From: Akkermansia sp. RCC_12PD | Lineage (GTDB): Bacteria > Verrucomicrobiota > Verrucomicrobiia > Verrucomicrobiales > Akkermansiaceae | Assembly: GCF_036417355.1 (NCBI RefSeq) | Contig: NZ_CP143889.1 | Location: forward strand, 3,038,001-3,102,000 | Direction: 5' to 3' | Length of the DNA: 64,000 nt | Part shown: in pieces, positions 48,069-57,969 of the stretch | How the letters are laid out: each line of letters opens with the position of its first letter | Position numbering within the stretch: the first letter of the stretch is position 1 | The notes under the pieces: model-generated | The model's input: only the letters and a program-made list of their open reading frames with translations | Told to the model about the DNA's origin: nothing | Databases searched by the model: none | Made by a program: the position numbers and the translations under genes

Positions 48069-48404
48069 ATGAGGCTATTAATATTTTATTGGTTATAGAT
48101 ACCGGATTTCTAATCCGTGATAAATCAACGCCGCAACGCAAGAATGCTTATGACAGGGAGCATAAGGATCATAGGAATGATAGAGGATTTTGCTACTCCC
48201 TGTTATTCCTATTATCCTTATATATTTATTATCCCTAATCAACTTTTCTCCAGATTTTTTCGTTGACTTCCGGATTAGAAATCCGCAGCAGATGTTTTCC
48301 ATATTCCTACATTTTGCTTATTAAATATTTACTTTAATTCAAAATAGAAAAAAGGAGCAGGATTTCCTATCCTGCTCCCTTGAAAACAATGGCGGGTTAA
48401 TGGT
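48069..48404. other. 336-base gap with large inverted-repeat element
   Basis: Dominated by the element described separately; no gene seen. AT-rich flank 48300-48350. Confidence 0.5.
48102..48285. repeat. 184-bp imperfect palindrome with 16-bp terminal arms
   Basis: CCGGATTTCTAATCCG at 48102-48117 and CCGGATTAGAAATCCG at 48270-48285 are near-mirror copies; 15 bases are exact reverse complements. Inner arms also pair (TAAGGAT...AGGAAT against ATTCCTAT...ATCCTTA). So the whole block can fold into one long hairpin, in the manner of a MITE. Confidence 0.6.
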
Positions 48405-49727
48405 TTAATACGCCAATTCACCGTTCATGACGCGGCGTTCAAACTCGGCCACGTCCACCACCTTCCCGCTCAGGCGGGCGTGTTCCGTGGCAAAGGCCAT
48501 CACGTGGGAATGGGCGGATTCCTCAATGGAGGTTGTCATGTCTGCCGGGGAGGATACCGTGAGTATGTCGTCATACAGCGCCTGCACCAGTCCCCAGTCG
48601 CCTCCGCCGTGCCCCTGGTAGCCGCCTTCCAGTTCTTCCAGTTCCACCACGCGGGGCCGGCCTCCGAAGTGGGGCGTCACGGTGATTTCCCCCGGGCCGT
48701 TTTCCTTGTAGAAGGCTCCGGCGCGGATCCTGCCTTTGGTGCCGTACACTTCAATGTGGCGCCCCTGTTCAAAAGCCGTCATGGTGAAGGTGCCGGTCAG
48801 GCCGCCTTCAAAGCGCATGATGGAGACCTGGTGGTCCGGCTGGTCGTTGTCGCACTGAAGGTAGTCCCTGCCCCACGGGGAGGTCTTGAGCCATTCATAG
48901 ATTTCCTCCGCCGTGGCTTCCCGGGCACGGTCGTACACCATGCCCAGCCAGCGCTTGCATTCGTCGTCCGTGGCGTATTTGCGCGCGTCCCAGGGGTCTT
49001 CCCCCACCGGAGCGGTCCAGTCCGTGCAGCGTTCCGGACGCGGGGATGAGAGCGTCTTTCTCGTGAAGAAGGAGAGTTCCCCGAAGCTGGCGAGGGACAG
49101 GCATTTGCGCCGCCCCATGAGCCAGTAAAGGATGTCCATGTCATGGCAGCATTTGGCTACGATCATGGGCGTGGAGGTTTTGCTGTTTCCCCAGTGGCCG
49201 CGAACGAAGGAGTGGGCGAAGTGCCACGCCCCTACGCCTTCATTGGCGTTGAAGGTGACGATGTCTCCGATTTCCCCGCTGTCGATGATTTTTTTCAGCG
49301 TGCGGTAGAACTGGGTGTAGCGCAGGACGTGGCACACGGCCACGCGGCGGTCCAGGCGTTTCGCCAGGTCGCGCAGTTCCAGTGCTTCTTTCAGCGTTTT
49401 GGCGATGGGTTTTTCCAGCAGGACGTTGTAGCCCAGTTCCAAGGCCTTTTTACAAGGGACGTAATGGTAGTCATCCTGCGTGCCGATGATGGCGACGTCC
49501 GCCAGGCGCGGTTGCGCCAGCAGAGATTCCGCATCCGGAAACAGGCGGACGGAGGCGCGTTCCTCCTCCGGGGCAAAGTCCCGCACGGCTTCCGCACGTT
49601 CCTTCACGGGGTCCGCCGCCGCGGCGATGCGGTAACGGTCCTTCCGTTCCATGGCCAGCTCCATGTAGGTCCGGGTGCGGGAACCGCAGCCGATGCCGGC
49701 GAGGGAGAGTCTTTTTTGTTCAGGCAT
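48405..49727 (-). CDS. Gfo/Idh/MocA-family NAD(P)-dependent oxidoreductase
   Basis: 440 residues, cytoplasmic (no signal peptide). The N-terminal GIGCGSRTR Rossmann turn, the catalytic-region LLEKPIAKT (EKP motif) and FNANEGVGAWHFAH match the family, whose members oxidise or epimerise sugars. A GH109 identity is unlikely because the usual signal and motif context is missing. It starts 24 bases after the M3 peptidase stop, at the end of a four-gene run on the minus strand. Confidence 0.85.
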   Translation of the reverse strand: MPEQKRLSLAGIGCGSRTRTYMELAMERKDRYRIAAAADPVKERAEAVRDFAPEEERASVRLFPDAESLLAQPRLADVAIIGTQDDYHYVPCKKALELGYNVLLEKPIAKTLKEALELRDLAKRLDRRVAVCHVLRYTQFYRTLKKIIDSGEIGDIVTFNANEGVGAWHFAHSFVRGHWGNSKTSTPMIVAKCCHDMDILYWLMGRRKCLSLASFGELSFFTRKTLSSPRPERCTDWTAPVGEDPWDARKYATDDECKRWLGMVYDRAREATAEEIYEWLKTSPWGRDYLQCDNDQPDHQVSIMRFEGGLTGTFTMTAFEQGRHIEVYGTKGRIRAGAFYKENGPGEITVTPHFGGRPRVVELEELEGGYQGHGGGDWGLVQALYDDILTVSSPADMTTSIEESAHSHVMAFATEHARLSGKVVDVAEFERRVMNGELAY

Positions 49728-49751
49728 GAGTATGGCAGACAGGCGGACGGT

Positions 49752-51848
49752 TTAAAGAATGCCGGATTTGACAAGGAGGGCCTCCGCATCGGGATCACGC
49801 CCCATGAAGTCCCGGTAGAGTTCTGCAGCGGGCTTGCTGTTGCCCTTGCTCAGGATGCAGCGGCGGAAGTCGCGGCCGGTCTGCGGGTTCAGCACCCCTT
49901 CCTTCAGGAATCGGCTGAAGGCGTCCGCTTCCAGCACTTCCGCCCATTTGTAGGAGTAGTAACCCGCGGCATAGCCCGTGGGGTCCGCAAAGATGTGGGT
50001 CAGGCGGCGTGCAACGGACGGGCCACGGTGCGTCATCGGAACCCGGTAGTCCGCCAGAATGCGTTCATCCGTTTCCTCCAGGGCGCTGCCCTTGTATTCG
50101 GGCCAGCGGGCATGCAGTTCCAGGTCCAGCTTGCCGAAGCAGAGCTGGCGCATGAATGCCGTGCCGCTCATGTAGTTGCGCGCGGCGCGCATTTTGGCGA
50201 AGAGTTCTTCCGGAATTTTTTCACCGGTTTCATAATGGGCGGCAAAGAGGTCCACGGATTCCCGTTCCCAGCACCAGTTTTCATTGATCTGGGAGGGCAG
50301 TTCCACGAAGTCCCAGGCCACGCTCGTTCCCGCCAGGGATTTCACTTCCACATCGGAAAGGAGCTGGTGCAGCAGGTGGCCGAATTCGTGGAAGACGGTT
50401 TCCACTTCCATATGGGACAGCAGGGCCGGCCTGTCCCCTACGGGCTTGGTCATGTTCCCGACCATCAGGCCCAGGTGGGGCACCCGCGGGCTGCCGCCGC
50501 GTGGCGGTTCCCCGACGCTCAGGCAGTTCATCCAGGCTCCTCCGCGCTTGGAGTCGCGAGGATGCCAGTCGGCATAGAAGGACCCCATGTGTTCCCCCGT
50601 TTCCGAGTCGTGCAGGTCATAGAACAGCACATCCGGATGCCAGACTTCCACCGCGCCTTCCGGCATTTCTTCCCCGGGTTTGGCGACCGCCGTTTTTCTG
50701 GGCGTTACCGTGATTCCGTACAGTCCGGAGTAAATGGAGAACAGGCCGTCCATGACCTTCTGCACGGAGTAGTAGGGCCGCAGGTCTTCCTCGTCAAAGG
50801 CATACAGCTCCCGGCGGCGCTTTTCCGCCCAGTAGGAGGTTTCCCACGGGGAAAGCTTTTCCACGGGTTTTCCGGTTTTTTCCTCCTTGTATTGGCGCAC
50901 GGCTTCCATATCCGCCAGGAAGGAGGGTTTCACTTTGTCGTGCAGGTCATTGATGAAGTCCAGGGCGTTCGCGCCGCTGGCCGCCATCCGGCGGGAGGTG
51001 GTGTAGTCCGCAAAGGTACCGAAGCCGAGCAGGCGGGCCTTCCGGTCGCGAAGGTCCAGGATTTCCGCGATGAGGGCTTCGTTGTCGTATTCCCCATCCC
51101 TGCCGATGGTGCAGGAGCCTTCCCATACCTTGCGGCGCAAGTCGTCGGAATCCGCAAATTGCAAAACCGGCTGGAGGGAGGTGAATTTCTGCGTGAAGCG
51201 CCATTCGGGGTTTTCTTCCGTACCGTGGCCGTTGGCCAGGGCGTCCAGTCGGGCGGCTTCCCGTGCGGATTCCGGCAGGCCGGCAAGCTCCGCCTCATTC
51301 GTCACCACCAGTTCCCACGCATTGGTGGAGTCCAGGACGTTTTCCGCAAATTTCTTGGTCTTGAGGGAGAGCTGCGCTTCTATTTCCGCATATTCCGGCT
51401 TCACTTCATCCGGCAGGTCCGCTCCGCTTTCGCGGAAGTCCGCCAGGGTTTCCTGGATGAAGCGCTGCTTCACGGGAGAGAGGTCTTTCACCCAGTCGCA
51501 GGCCGCGGCGGCCTTGAGCACCTTCCACAGCATGGGGTTGAGGGAAACGGAGGAGGAGAAGGCCACCACCTCCGGCAGCATTTCCCCGATGGCTTCGCGC
51601 TGGGAGGGTTCATCGTTCACGGAGTCCAGATGCATGATGCGGCCCCAGCCGCGGTTCAGGTCCTCGGAGGCTTTTTCCAGGGCGCCGAATGTGTTTTCAT
51701 AAGTCAGGGAGTCCAGAGGCAGGTCGCAAATGGCCTGGATGTTCGTCTTGGCGCGGAAGATGGCTTCCGTAATGTCCGGCTTGATGGCTTCCGGCGTCAG
51801 CCGGGACCAGGAGACCAGGAAGGAGGGGTCCAGATAAGGATGGTTCAT
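49752..51848 (-). CDS. M3-family oligopeptidase
   Basis: 698 residues. The zinc motif HEFGH is at residues 487-491, followed by the third ligand region typical of M3. LDRDR-type segments and the FxxYGxxP-like tail fit oligopeptidase A / PrlC. It cleaves short peptides in the cytoplasm. Start codon 28 bases downstream of the TPR protein gene; the same transcript is likely. Confidence 0.93.
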   Translation of the reverse strand: MNHPYLDPSFLVSWSRLTPEAIKPDITEAIFRAKTNIQAICDLPLDSLTYENTFGALEKASEDLNRGWGRIMHLDSVNDEPSQREAIGEMLPEVVAFSSSVSLNPMLWKVLKAAAACDWVKDLSPVKQRFIQETLADFRESGADLPDEVKPEYAEIEAQLSLKTKKFAENVLDSTNAWELVVTNEAELAGLPESAREAARLDALANGHGTEENPEWRFTQKFTSLQPVLQFADSDDLRRKVWEGSCTIGRDGEYDNEALIAEILDLRDRKARLLGFGTFADYTTSRRMAASGANALDFINDLHDKVKPSFLADMEAVRQYKEEKTGKPVEKLSPWETSYWAEKRRRELYAFDEEDLRPYYSVQKVMDGLFSIYSGLYGITVTPRKTAVAKPGEEMPEGAVEVWHPDVLFYDLHDSETGEHMGSFYADWHPRDSKRGGAWMNCLSVGEPPRGGSPRVPHLGLMVGNMTKPVGDRPALLSHMEVETVFHEFGHLLHQLLSDVEVKSLAGTSVAWDFVELPSQINENWCWERESVDLFAAHYETGEKIPEELFAKMRAARNYMSGTAFMRQLCFGKLDLELHARWPEYKGSALEETDERILADYRVPMTHRGPSVARRLTHIFADPTGYAAGYYSYKWAEVLEADAFSRFLKEGVLNPQTGRDFRRCILSKGNSKPAAELYRDFMGRDPDAEALLVKSGIL

Positions 51849-51876
51849 GTCGATTAATGGGTTTTATTGAAAAGGA

Positions 51877-53481
51877 TTATTTGGCCGCGGCGCGGGCCTT
51901 TTTCATGGTTTCCAGCACTCCGGCGTGGTTGGGGAAGCGTTTCAGACCCTGCTCGCACATTTCCAGGCTTTCCTTGCTCTTGCCGGCTTTCAGGTAGGCG
52001 CGGGCCAGAATCCATTCCTCCGGATACGGCAGCACCGGGGGCAGGAGAAGGGAAGCGAAGCGCTGGTCCCGGATGGCGTTGGAAAGCCAGATGTTGGCGG
52101 ATTCCGGGAACATCATGGCGCGGATTTCCATAGCGTACGCGTTGCCGAGCTGCAGGCAGCGGACCCAGTAGGAAAGGCTCATTTGCTGCCTGGCCGTTGC
52201 CGCGCCGTCCATCAGAAGACGGATGATGCCGGAGAGCTTGTCAAACCGGGCGGATACGGCGGACACCGCGCCCTGCTGCAAGGAGTATTTGGCCCCCATG
52301 TATTGCGTGAGCATGGCCATCATGCCGTTGCTCAGGTCCGGGAAGCCCTTGGGAAGGGGAGCCGGCGAGGCTTTGAGGACGTATTCCTGCCGGGGAAGGT
52401 CCGGATTGGCCAGCATGAGGCGCACGGGAAGGTTCCTGGCCTCCCATATTTGCAGGAGCGTTCCGGGGGCGAGGGGATATTCCCTGTCCAGAGGAACGGA
52501 GGCAACGGCGGAGGCTATCCTGTCCGCCTCCTTGTAACGGCCCGCGCAGAATTCGGAAACCGCGCGGTAAATGGCGGAACGGAAGTAGGCGTCATTGAGG
52601 GCGCGGGGTACTTTTTCCGATTTTTCCCAGTTTACGCACAGGTCCTCCGATTTTTTAAAGGCGGCCGAGGCGCCCCGGTAATCCCCCGTGCGGAACAGGA
52701 AATGGCCCAGCAGGTGATGGGCGGAAGAAGACTGCGGGTTGGCGGCCACAGCCCTGCGGGCGGTTTCCACCGTTTCCGGGGGGATGACGGGAGCCACTTC
52801 ATCCAGCAGGGCGCGCATGAACAGGGCCGCTTGGGAGCCGGGACGCTTTTTCAGCACTTCATCCACGAGGCGGACAGCTTCCTCCTGCCCTTCTCCGGGT
52901 TTGCCCCGGTCATCAAAGCCGTCCCGCAGGAGCATGGCGTAAAACAGGGGGGCGTAAGGGTCGCGCGGCCATGTTTCGTACAGGGTCTTCCACGCCTTGC
53001 GGGCTTCTTCCGGGCCATCCATGAGCAGCACAGCCAGGGCGTCCGCATAGGCCCGTTCATGTTCCGGGAAGGCGGGATGAAGCGCCAGCTCCTTCATGCT
53101 TTTCATGGATTCCACGCGTTCCTTCTGGAATTCCGGCCCTGCCGCCATGAGGCTCATGCATACGCCCCAATGCGCCATCAGGCAGTCGGGGTCCAGCTTC
53201 AGGGCGGCGGAAAATTTCCGGTACGCCTTCATGTCGCCGAAGGTGAGCAGGTGCGTCATCCCCTCCAGCACCAGCGGCTGGGCCGCGGGGCAAGAGGTGC
53301 AGACGGCCATCATTTCCACACCGGGAGGCAGCGGCGGGGCCTGAGCCGGACGAACGGCAGCGGCCTCCTTCTTCCATGCATTCAGGACGGGACGGTCCAG
53401 CCAGGAAGCAGCATTTGCGGAAAGAGCCGCACACAAGCCGCACGCGGCAGCCAGAAAAATACGGTTGAAGGGAAGCTGCAT
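51877..53481 (-). CDS. secreted TPR-repeat protein
   Basis: 534 residues with a signal peptide (MQLPFNRIFLAAACGLCAAL). The body is made of TPR-like repeats (AYRKFSAALKLDPDCLMAHW, DYRGASAAFKKSEDLC, SLEMCEQGLKRFPNHAGVLE). A CTSC pair near residue 60 might bind metal or form a disulfide. Function unknown; between argS and the M3 peptidase, likely co-transcribed. Confidence 0.75.
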   Translation of the reverse strand: MQLPFNRIFLAAACGLCAALSANAASWLDRPVLNAWKKEAAAVRPAQAPPLPPGVEMMAVCTSCPAAQPLVLEGMTHLLTFGDMKAYRKFSAALKLDPDCLMAHWGVCMSLMAAGPEFQKERVESMKSMKELALHPAFPEHERAYADALAVLLMDGPEEARKAWKTLYETWPRDPYAPLFYAMLLRDGFDDRGKPGEGQEEAVRLVDEVLKKRPGSQAALFMRALLDEVAPVIPPETVETARRAVAANPQSSSAHHLLGHFLFRTGDYRGASAAFKKSEDLCVNWEKSEKVPRALNDAYFRSAIYRAVSEFCAGRYKEADRIASAVASVPLDREYPLAPGTLLQIWEARNLPVRLMLANPDLPRQEYVLKASPAPLPKGFPDLSNGMMAMLTQYMGAKYSLQQGAVSAVSARFDKLSGIIRLLMDGAATARQQMSLSYWVRCLQLGNAYAMEIRAMMFPESANIWLSNAIRDQRFASLLLPPVLPYPEEWILARAYLKAGKSKESLEMCEQGLKRFPNHAGVLETMKKARAAAK

Positions 53482-53499
53482 GGGATAAGGCGGTGTTGG

Positions 53500-55257
53500 T
53501 TACATTCTGTCCGGCACACGGATGCCAAGCAGCCCCAGCCCGTGTTCCAGCGTTCGGGCGGTCAGCTCGCACAGGGCCAACCGGGAATGGCGGACGACGC
53601 CTTCCGATTTCAGGACCGGGCAGGCTTCATAGAAAGAATGGAAGGCGCGGGCCAGATCGAACAGGTAGGCGGCCAGGACGTTCGGACGGCAGTCGTCCAG
53701 CACTTGCGGAACGACTTCCCCATAACGGGCGAGAAGTCTTGCCAAGTGGATTTCCGCGTCCCGGGAGAGCTCCACGGGGGCAGTCCAGTCCAACAGAGCG
53801 CCGTCCAGCTTCCTGAAAATGGAGCGGACGCGCACGTAGGAGTTCTGAAGGTAGGGGGCCGTGTCCCCCTGGAGGGCCAGCATTTTATCCCAATTGAATA
53901 CGTAGTCCGTCATCCGGTTCTGGGAGAGTTCCGCAAATTTCACGGCACCGATGCCGACGATTTCCGAAACGCGCTTCTTTTCCTCTTCCGGCATGTCCGG
54001 GCTTTTTTCCTCCACCACGCGGGCGGCCCGTTCAATGGCTTCATCCAGCACGTCCTGAAGGGAAACGGTATCCCCAGACCGCGTCTTGAAGGGCTTGCGG
54101 TCGTCGCCGAGAATGGAGCCGAACGCAATGTGGCGGTAATCCCCGTCCATGCCGCGGCGGCGCTGGGCGGAGAAGATCTGGCGGAAATGAAGCGCCTGCG
54201 GAGCGCCTACCACGTACCAGATGGAGTCCGCGCCCCAGGTCCTGATCCGGTGGTCCAGCGTGGCCAGGTCCGTAGTGGCGTAAAGGAAACCGCCGTCCGC
54301 CTTCCGGATAATGCAGGGGTTGGCACGCCATTCACCCTTTTCCTGAACCAGGAAAGGATCTTCATTCGGAGGAACGGAACCGTCGGAAAATACGCAGATG
54401 GCTCCGTCGCTTTCGCGGGCGAGTCCGGCGGCGATCATACCGTCCACCAGCGGAGCCAGCGCATCGTTGTAAAAACTTTCCCCCAGCCAGTAGTCAAAGT
54501 GAATGTCAAGCTGGTCGTAAATCCTGGAAAGGCCGGATTTGGATACTTCCACGCAGCGTTTCCAGATGGCGAGGTTTTCTTCGTCCCCGGCCTGGAGCTT
54601 CACCAGTTCCGCCTTGCAGGTGTCCAGCAGTTCCGGCTGTTCCTTGCACATCAGGTTCACGTCCTTGTACACGCGGAGCAGTTCGTCAATGGGGTTGGCG
54701 GCCAGGGCCTGTTCATCCAGAATGTTTTTCCAGCCCCACAAGATCATGCCGAACTGGGTTCCCCAGTCGCCGATGTGGTTGTCCGTAATGACCTTGTGGC
54801 CTACAAAGCGGGCTACGCGGGAGAGGGCGTCGCCGATGATGGTGGAACGGATGTGGCCCACGTGCATCGGCTTGGCGACGTTGGGCGCGGAAAAGTCGAT
54901 CACGATCGTTTTGGGATTCTGCACCTGCTCCACGCCCAGCCGTTCGTCCGCCAGCATGGCAAGCAGCCGCGAGGCGTAAAATTCCGGCTTGATGCGGAAA
55001 TTGATGAAGCCCGGTCCGGCGATTTCCAGGGAGCAGACATCGTCCTCCCCCGCCTGGTCGACCACCTGCTGGGCGAGCGCGCGGGGATTCGTTCGGCACT
55101 GCTTGGCCAGAACCATGGCGGCGTTGCTCTGGTAGTCCCCGAAGCGCAAGTCCGCGGACGGGGCCACGGTGGCGCGAAAATCGGCGGGAAGGTCCGCCCC
55201 CAATACCGCCTTCAATGCGGCCGATAACTTTTCTTCAAGTATTCCGGGTATGGTCAT
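53500..55257 (-). CDS. argS: arginyl-tRNA synthetase
   Basis: 585 residues. The HIGH-type motif HVGH is at 132-135, and NHIGDWGTQFGM is characteristic of ArgRS; the C-terminal DALR anticodon domain ends the protein. TTGACT on the minus strand (55296-55291) lies 34 bases upstream of the ATG and may be the -35. It heads a run of four minus-strand genes. Confidence 0.96.
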   Translation of the reverse strand: MTIPGILEEKLSAALKAVLGADLPADFRATVAPSADLRFGDYQSNAAMVLAKQCRTNPRALAQQVVDQAGEDDVCSLEIAGPGFINFRIKPEFYASRLLAMLADERLGVEQVQNPKTIVIDFSAPNVAKPMHVGHIRSTIIGDALSRVARFVGHKVITDNHIGDWGTQFGMILWGWKNILDEQALAANPIDELLRVYKDVNLMCKEQPELLDTCKAELVKLQAGDEENLAIWKRCVEVSKSGLSRIYDQLDIHFDYWLGESFYNDALAPLVDGMIAAGLARESDGAICVFSDGSVPPNEDPFLVQEKGEWRANPCIIRKADGGFLYATTDLATLDHRIRTWGADSIWYVVGAPQALHFRQIFSAQRRRGMDGDYRHIAFGSILGDDRKPFKTRSGDTVSLQDVLDEAIERAARVVEEKSPDMPEEEKKRVSEIVGIGAVKFAELSQNRMTDYVFNWDKMLALQGDTAPYLQNSYVRVRSIFRKLDGALLDWTAPVELSRDAEIHLARLLARYGEVVPQVLDDCRPNVLAAYLFDLARAFHSFYEACPVLKSEGVVRHSRLALCELTARTLEHGLGLLGIRVPDRM

Positions 55258-55732
55258 GTCTGCTCAGATGAACGGACATTCCACCTCCATAGTCAAGGCG
55301 CAACTGTCATCAAGACATATCTTTTCCAGTAAAAACAACACGTCGCGGCACTCGCCCCGGCCATCCGGCCGATCCGGGCATGAAACGTCCAAACCAGCCT
55401 GTTTTCTCAGATCCTTTTAAAAGGACCTCATTCTGGAAGATTTCAGCCAGTCCTCCAGTTTTTTGGAGGCCTTTGCCTCCCTGTTCACGTTGCCTTCCGG
55501 CGCGGCCTTCGGCGAAAAGGCCCTTGCCAGAACCCATGCCAGTTTGTTTTTTACGTTCATCATGTTTTTCTATCAGGTTTGAACCCCTCGGAACAGAGAC
55601 CGTTCAGTGAGGAACCGCACCGTTCCCGCGGGGAATGGCGCCTACTTACTGTACAAGATACATTTACAGCAATAGAAAAAATTCCTTCTTTTGTCATACT
55701 TATGACGATAAGCAGGAGAAGAATAACAACCG
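55258..55732. other. 475-base gap with one small gene
   Basis: Contains the 48-residue gene at 55417-55563; the rest shows no gene apart from the perfect palindrome at 55411-55426 (ATCCTTTTAAAAGGAT). Confidence 0.4.
55417..55563 (-). CDS. 48-residue hypothetical protein
   Basis: Opens with two ATG codons (MMNVKNKLAWVLARAF), is basic and amphipathic, and ends DWLKSSRMRSF. A perfect palindrome ATCCTTTTAAAAGGAT overlaps the stop codon and could end transcription. No homologue recognised; kept because of codon usage and the terminator-like end. Confidence 0.4.
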   Translation of the reverse strand: MMNVKNKLAWVLARAFSPKAAPEGNVNREAKASKKLEDWLKSSRMRSF

Positions 55733-56257
55733 CTAATCAAGAGATGATTCCAGCAGACGGCTTTCCCTGGCGATCTCCTTGCTGAACGGCTTGCCTATCT
55801 TTTTCATTTCCGCTTCCACCCTCCGGTGTGACGAATTGCCCTCCATCATGTCGTCCACGGAACGCTTCAGGGAAGCCAGGTTGGACGTGTAAAGCTTCCG
55901 GCGGTCCGCCGTACGGGACTGGAGAACGCCCTTCCGGTCAAAGAGGACCAGAACGGTATAAACGTCTCCATTTTTGCCTCCGGCGATCAGCCCCACGCCA
56001 AACAGGGGGATATTGCCCACCAGATTGTTTTTCGCCTTCCGGTAGCGGTACGTCCACAACACTCCCTTTTCCATCTCCAGCACGTCGGAAGGCTGCCCCA
56101 GTGCCTCGTAAACGTCGGCCTTGGCGGCCCTGCCCGGCTTCAGTCCTTCATAGCTTGAAGCGGAAGCCACCGCCTTGTTCCCGTAAGTCACGGAACAGGC
56201 CGCCAGCACCAGGCCGGCGGCGGCCACGCATGGAAGAACCGCGTAAAGATTTCTCAT
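55733..56257 (-). CDS. SmpA/OmlA-like lipoprotein
   Basis: 174 residues from the ATG at MRNLYAVLPC. The lipobox LAAC ends the signal peptide. The body reads GLKPGRAAKADVYEALGQPS, then LWTYRYRKAKNNLVGNIPLF, resembling the BamE/SmpA fold of outer-membrane assembly lipoproteins. The role is likely in the envelope, but whether it joins the Bam complex is open. Confidence 0.65.
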   Translation of the reverse strand: MRNLYAVLPCVAAAGLVLAACSVTYGNKAVASASSYEGLKPGRAAKADVYEALGQPSDVLEMEKGVLWTYRYRKAKNNLVGNIPLFGVGLIAGGKNGDVYTVLVLFDRKGVLQSRTADRRKLYTSNLASLKRSVDDMMEGNSSHRRVEAEMKKIGKPFSKEIARESRLLESSLD

Positions 56258-56370
56258 GACGGCAACGGTACGCCGTCCCGCCACCAAGTCAATCACCCGC
56301 GCAGCCATTCACAACAACATCTCCCCGGACAGCGGAAAGGCAGGAAATGCCGAGCCGCTGCCGGGACGGT

Positions 56371-57225
56371 CTAATTTTCCCCGAATTCGTACTTTTCCGT
56401 CTTCCAGAGGAACATCCTGCGGTACACATGGTATTCCGTCAGGCAAAGAATCGGCATCCCGATGATGCCGATGAAGGGCAGCAGCCGGAACAGGTGGCGG
56501 CACAGAAAGAGGAATACCATCAGGAAGCTTTCCCGGAATACGGTCATGTACAGGGAATAGGGGTCAATGAGTGTCCGCTTGTACAGGGATGAGGCCAGGA
56601 GAGGCCCCAGAATGGGGATGATCCCCAGAAACACCACGGCCCCGAAGGTCCACCAGGTACGCCGGGAAATGTAGGTGTCATAAATGTCCACGGACCGTTC
56701 CCCCTGGAGCACGGCCTTCCCGCACGCCGGGCATTTCTGCAACAGGGTGGGTTCCTTCAGCGGCTCCCCGCAGTAAAAGCACCTGCGGAAGCTACGCAGG
56801 GCTTCTTCATGCCTGATTCTTCCGGATTCCGGCACCACTTTCCGGAGACGGGAATACCCGAGCCAGTTCAGGGCGCGGGGAAAGGGATTCGGCGCTCCGC
56901 ATTTGGGACAGTGGAGGCCGCAGGGATACATCACGGTACCGCATTCCGGACACACGATGCGGTGCCTGTATTCCCTTCTCTTGCAGAAATGGAACATGGC
57001 CCACATGCCCGCGCCGCCCAGAATGGCCAGGAGAATCACCACCCCGGGATACAGGAGGGAATACGCCACCAGGTACTCCGACCAGGAATGGTCCGAATGA
57101 TGCACGAGGGATTCCGGCCGTATGGGATTCTGCTCCACGTCGGGAAGCTGGCTCACATATCTTTCCCCCATGTCCCTCAGCGGCCCCGCGGGCAGCCATT
57201 GTTGTATGGGATAGGGTTCTCTCAT
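56371..57225 (-). CDS. membrane protein with zinc-ribbon motifs
   Basis: 284 residues. Two CxxC pairs (CPECGTVMYPCGLHCPKCG and CFYCGEPL ... CPACGKA) form zinc ribbons in the middle; hydrophobic segments lie before (residues 53-78) and after (about 190-270). It is probably a membrane adaptor or assembly factor; no specific family recognised. Confidence 0.65.
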   Translation of the reverse strand: MREPYPIQQWLPAGPLRDMGERYVSQLPDVEQNPIRPESLVHHSDHSWSEYLVAYSLLYPGVVILLAILGGAGMWAMFHFCKRREYRHRIVCPECGTVMYPCGLHCPKCGAPNPFPRALNWLGYSRLRKVVPESGRIRHEEALRSFRRCFYCGEPLKEPTLLQKCPACGKAVLQGERSVDIYDTYISRRTWWTFGAVVFLGIIPILGPLLASSLYKRTLIDPYSLYMTVFRESFLMVFLFLCRHLFRLLPFIGIIGMPILCLTEYHVYRRMFLWKTEKYEFGEN

Positions 57226-57418
57226 GATCGGATGTGCATACGGTGCTCACATTACAGACAGGATTCCCCCACGGTTTCCGTCAAAAAAGCCTGCGTCATT
57301 CATCGTAAGGCCACGGTCCGGAAACATGGAGAAAAAAGTCAGCCATTGCCGGAAAATTCCGGCGGCGGACGGAAGCCGCACTTTTCATGAAAAGCCTTTC
57401 CATGTAACATCCGCAGCC

Positions 57419-57919
57419 ATGCCGACACTCCGCCAAGCCACGAAAGACGACATCATGCTCATCCACGAACTGGCACAGCAGGCTTTTCCCGCCACTTACC
57501 GGGACCTCCTTTCCCGGGACCAGATGGAATTCATGATGGACTGGATGTATTCCCCCGCCAACCTGCTCAAGCAGATGGAGGAAGGGCACGTGTACTTCAT
57601 CGCCATTCATGAAGGGGAACACTGCGGTTACCTTTCCGTTCAGCCGGAGGGACCGGGCGTCTTCCATCTGCAGAAGATTTACGTGCTGCCCGGCTTCCAG
57701 GGAAAGCACATCGGCAGCTATCTGTTCCGCCAGGCAGTCAGCTACATCAGGAGCATCCATCCCGCGCCCTGCCAGATGCGCCTGAACGTCAACAGATACA
57801 ACACCAGAGCCGTCGAATTTTACAACCGTATGGGAATGAAGGAAGTGGAGCGCGGAGACTTCCACATCGGCCACGGCTATTACATGACGGACTACATCAT
57901 GGGCCTGGACATTGCCTGA
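57419..57919 (+). CDS. GNAT-family N-acetyltransferase
   Basis: 166 residues from the ATG at MPTLRQATKDD. Core motif A reads QKIYVLPGFQGKHIGSYLFR with the acetyl-CoA-binding Q/RxxGxG/A pattern, and VEFYNRMGMKEV closes the fold. Small-molecule or protein target unknown. The open frame extends upstream but without conserved residues. Confidence 0.85.
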   Translation: MPTLRQATKDDIMLIHELAQQAFPATYRDLLSRDQMEFMMDWMYSPANLLKQMEEGHVYFIAIHEGEHCGYLSVQPEGPGVFHLQKIYVLPGFQGKHIGSYLFRQAVSYIRSIHPAPCQMRLNVNRYNTRAVEFYNRMGMKEVERGDFHIGHGYYMTDYIMGLDIA

Positions 57920-57969
57920 GCACTCCGGCACAAGAAACCCGCACTTCTGGACGGATGCATGTTCCCTGC

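Noticed and set aside
48405-49727. GH109 alpha-N-acetylgalactosaminidase as identity of the oxidoreductase
   Set aside because: No export signal and no GH109-specific motif; a standard cytoplasmic Gfo/Idh/MocA protein is the simpler reading.
49143-51857. 904-codon plus-strand frame over the M3 peptidase and oxidoreductase
   Set aside because: His/Gly/Gln-rich shadow of two clear minus-strand genes.
51925-55227. 1100-codon plus-strand frame over argS and the TPR gene
   Set aside because: Shadow of argS, whose HVGH and DWGTQFGM motifs are on the minus strand.
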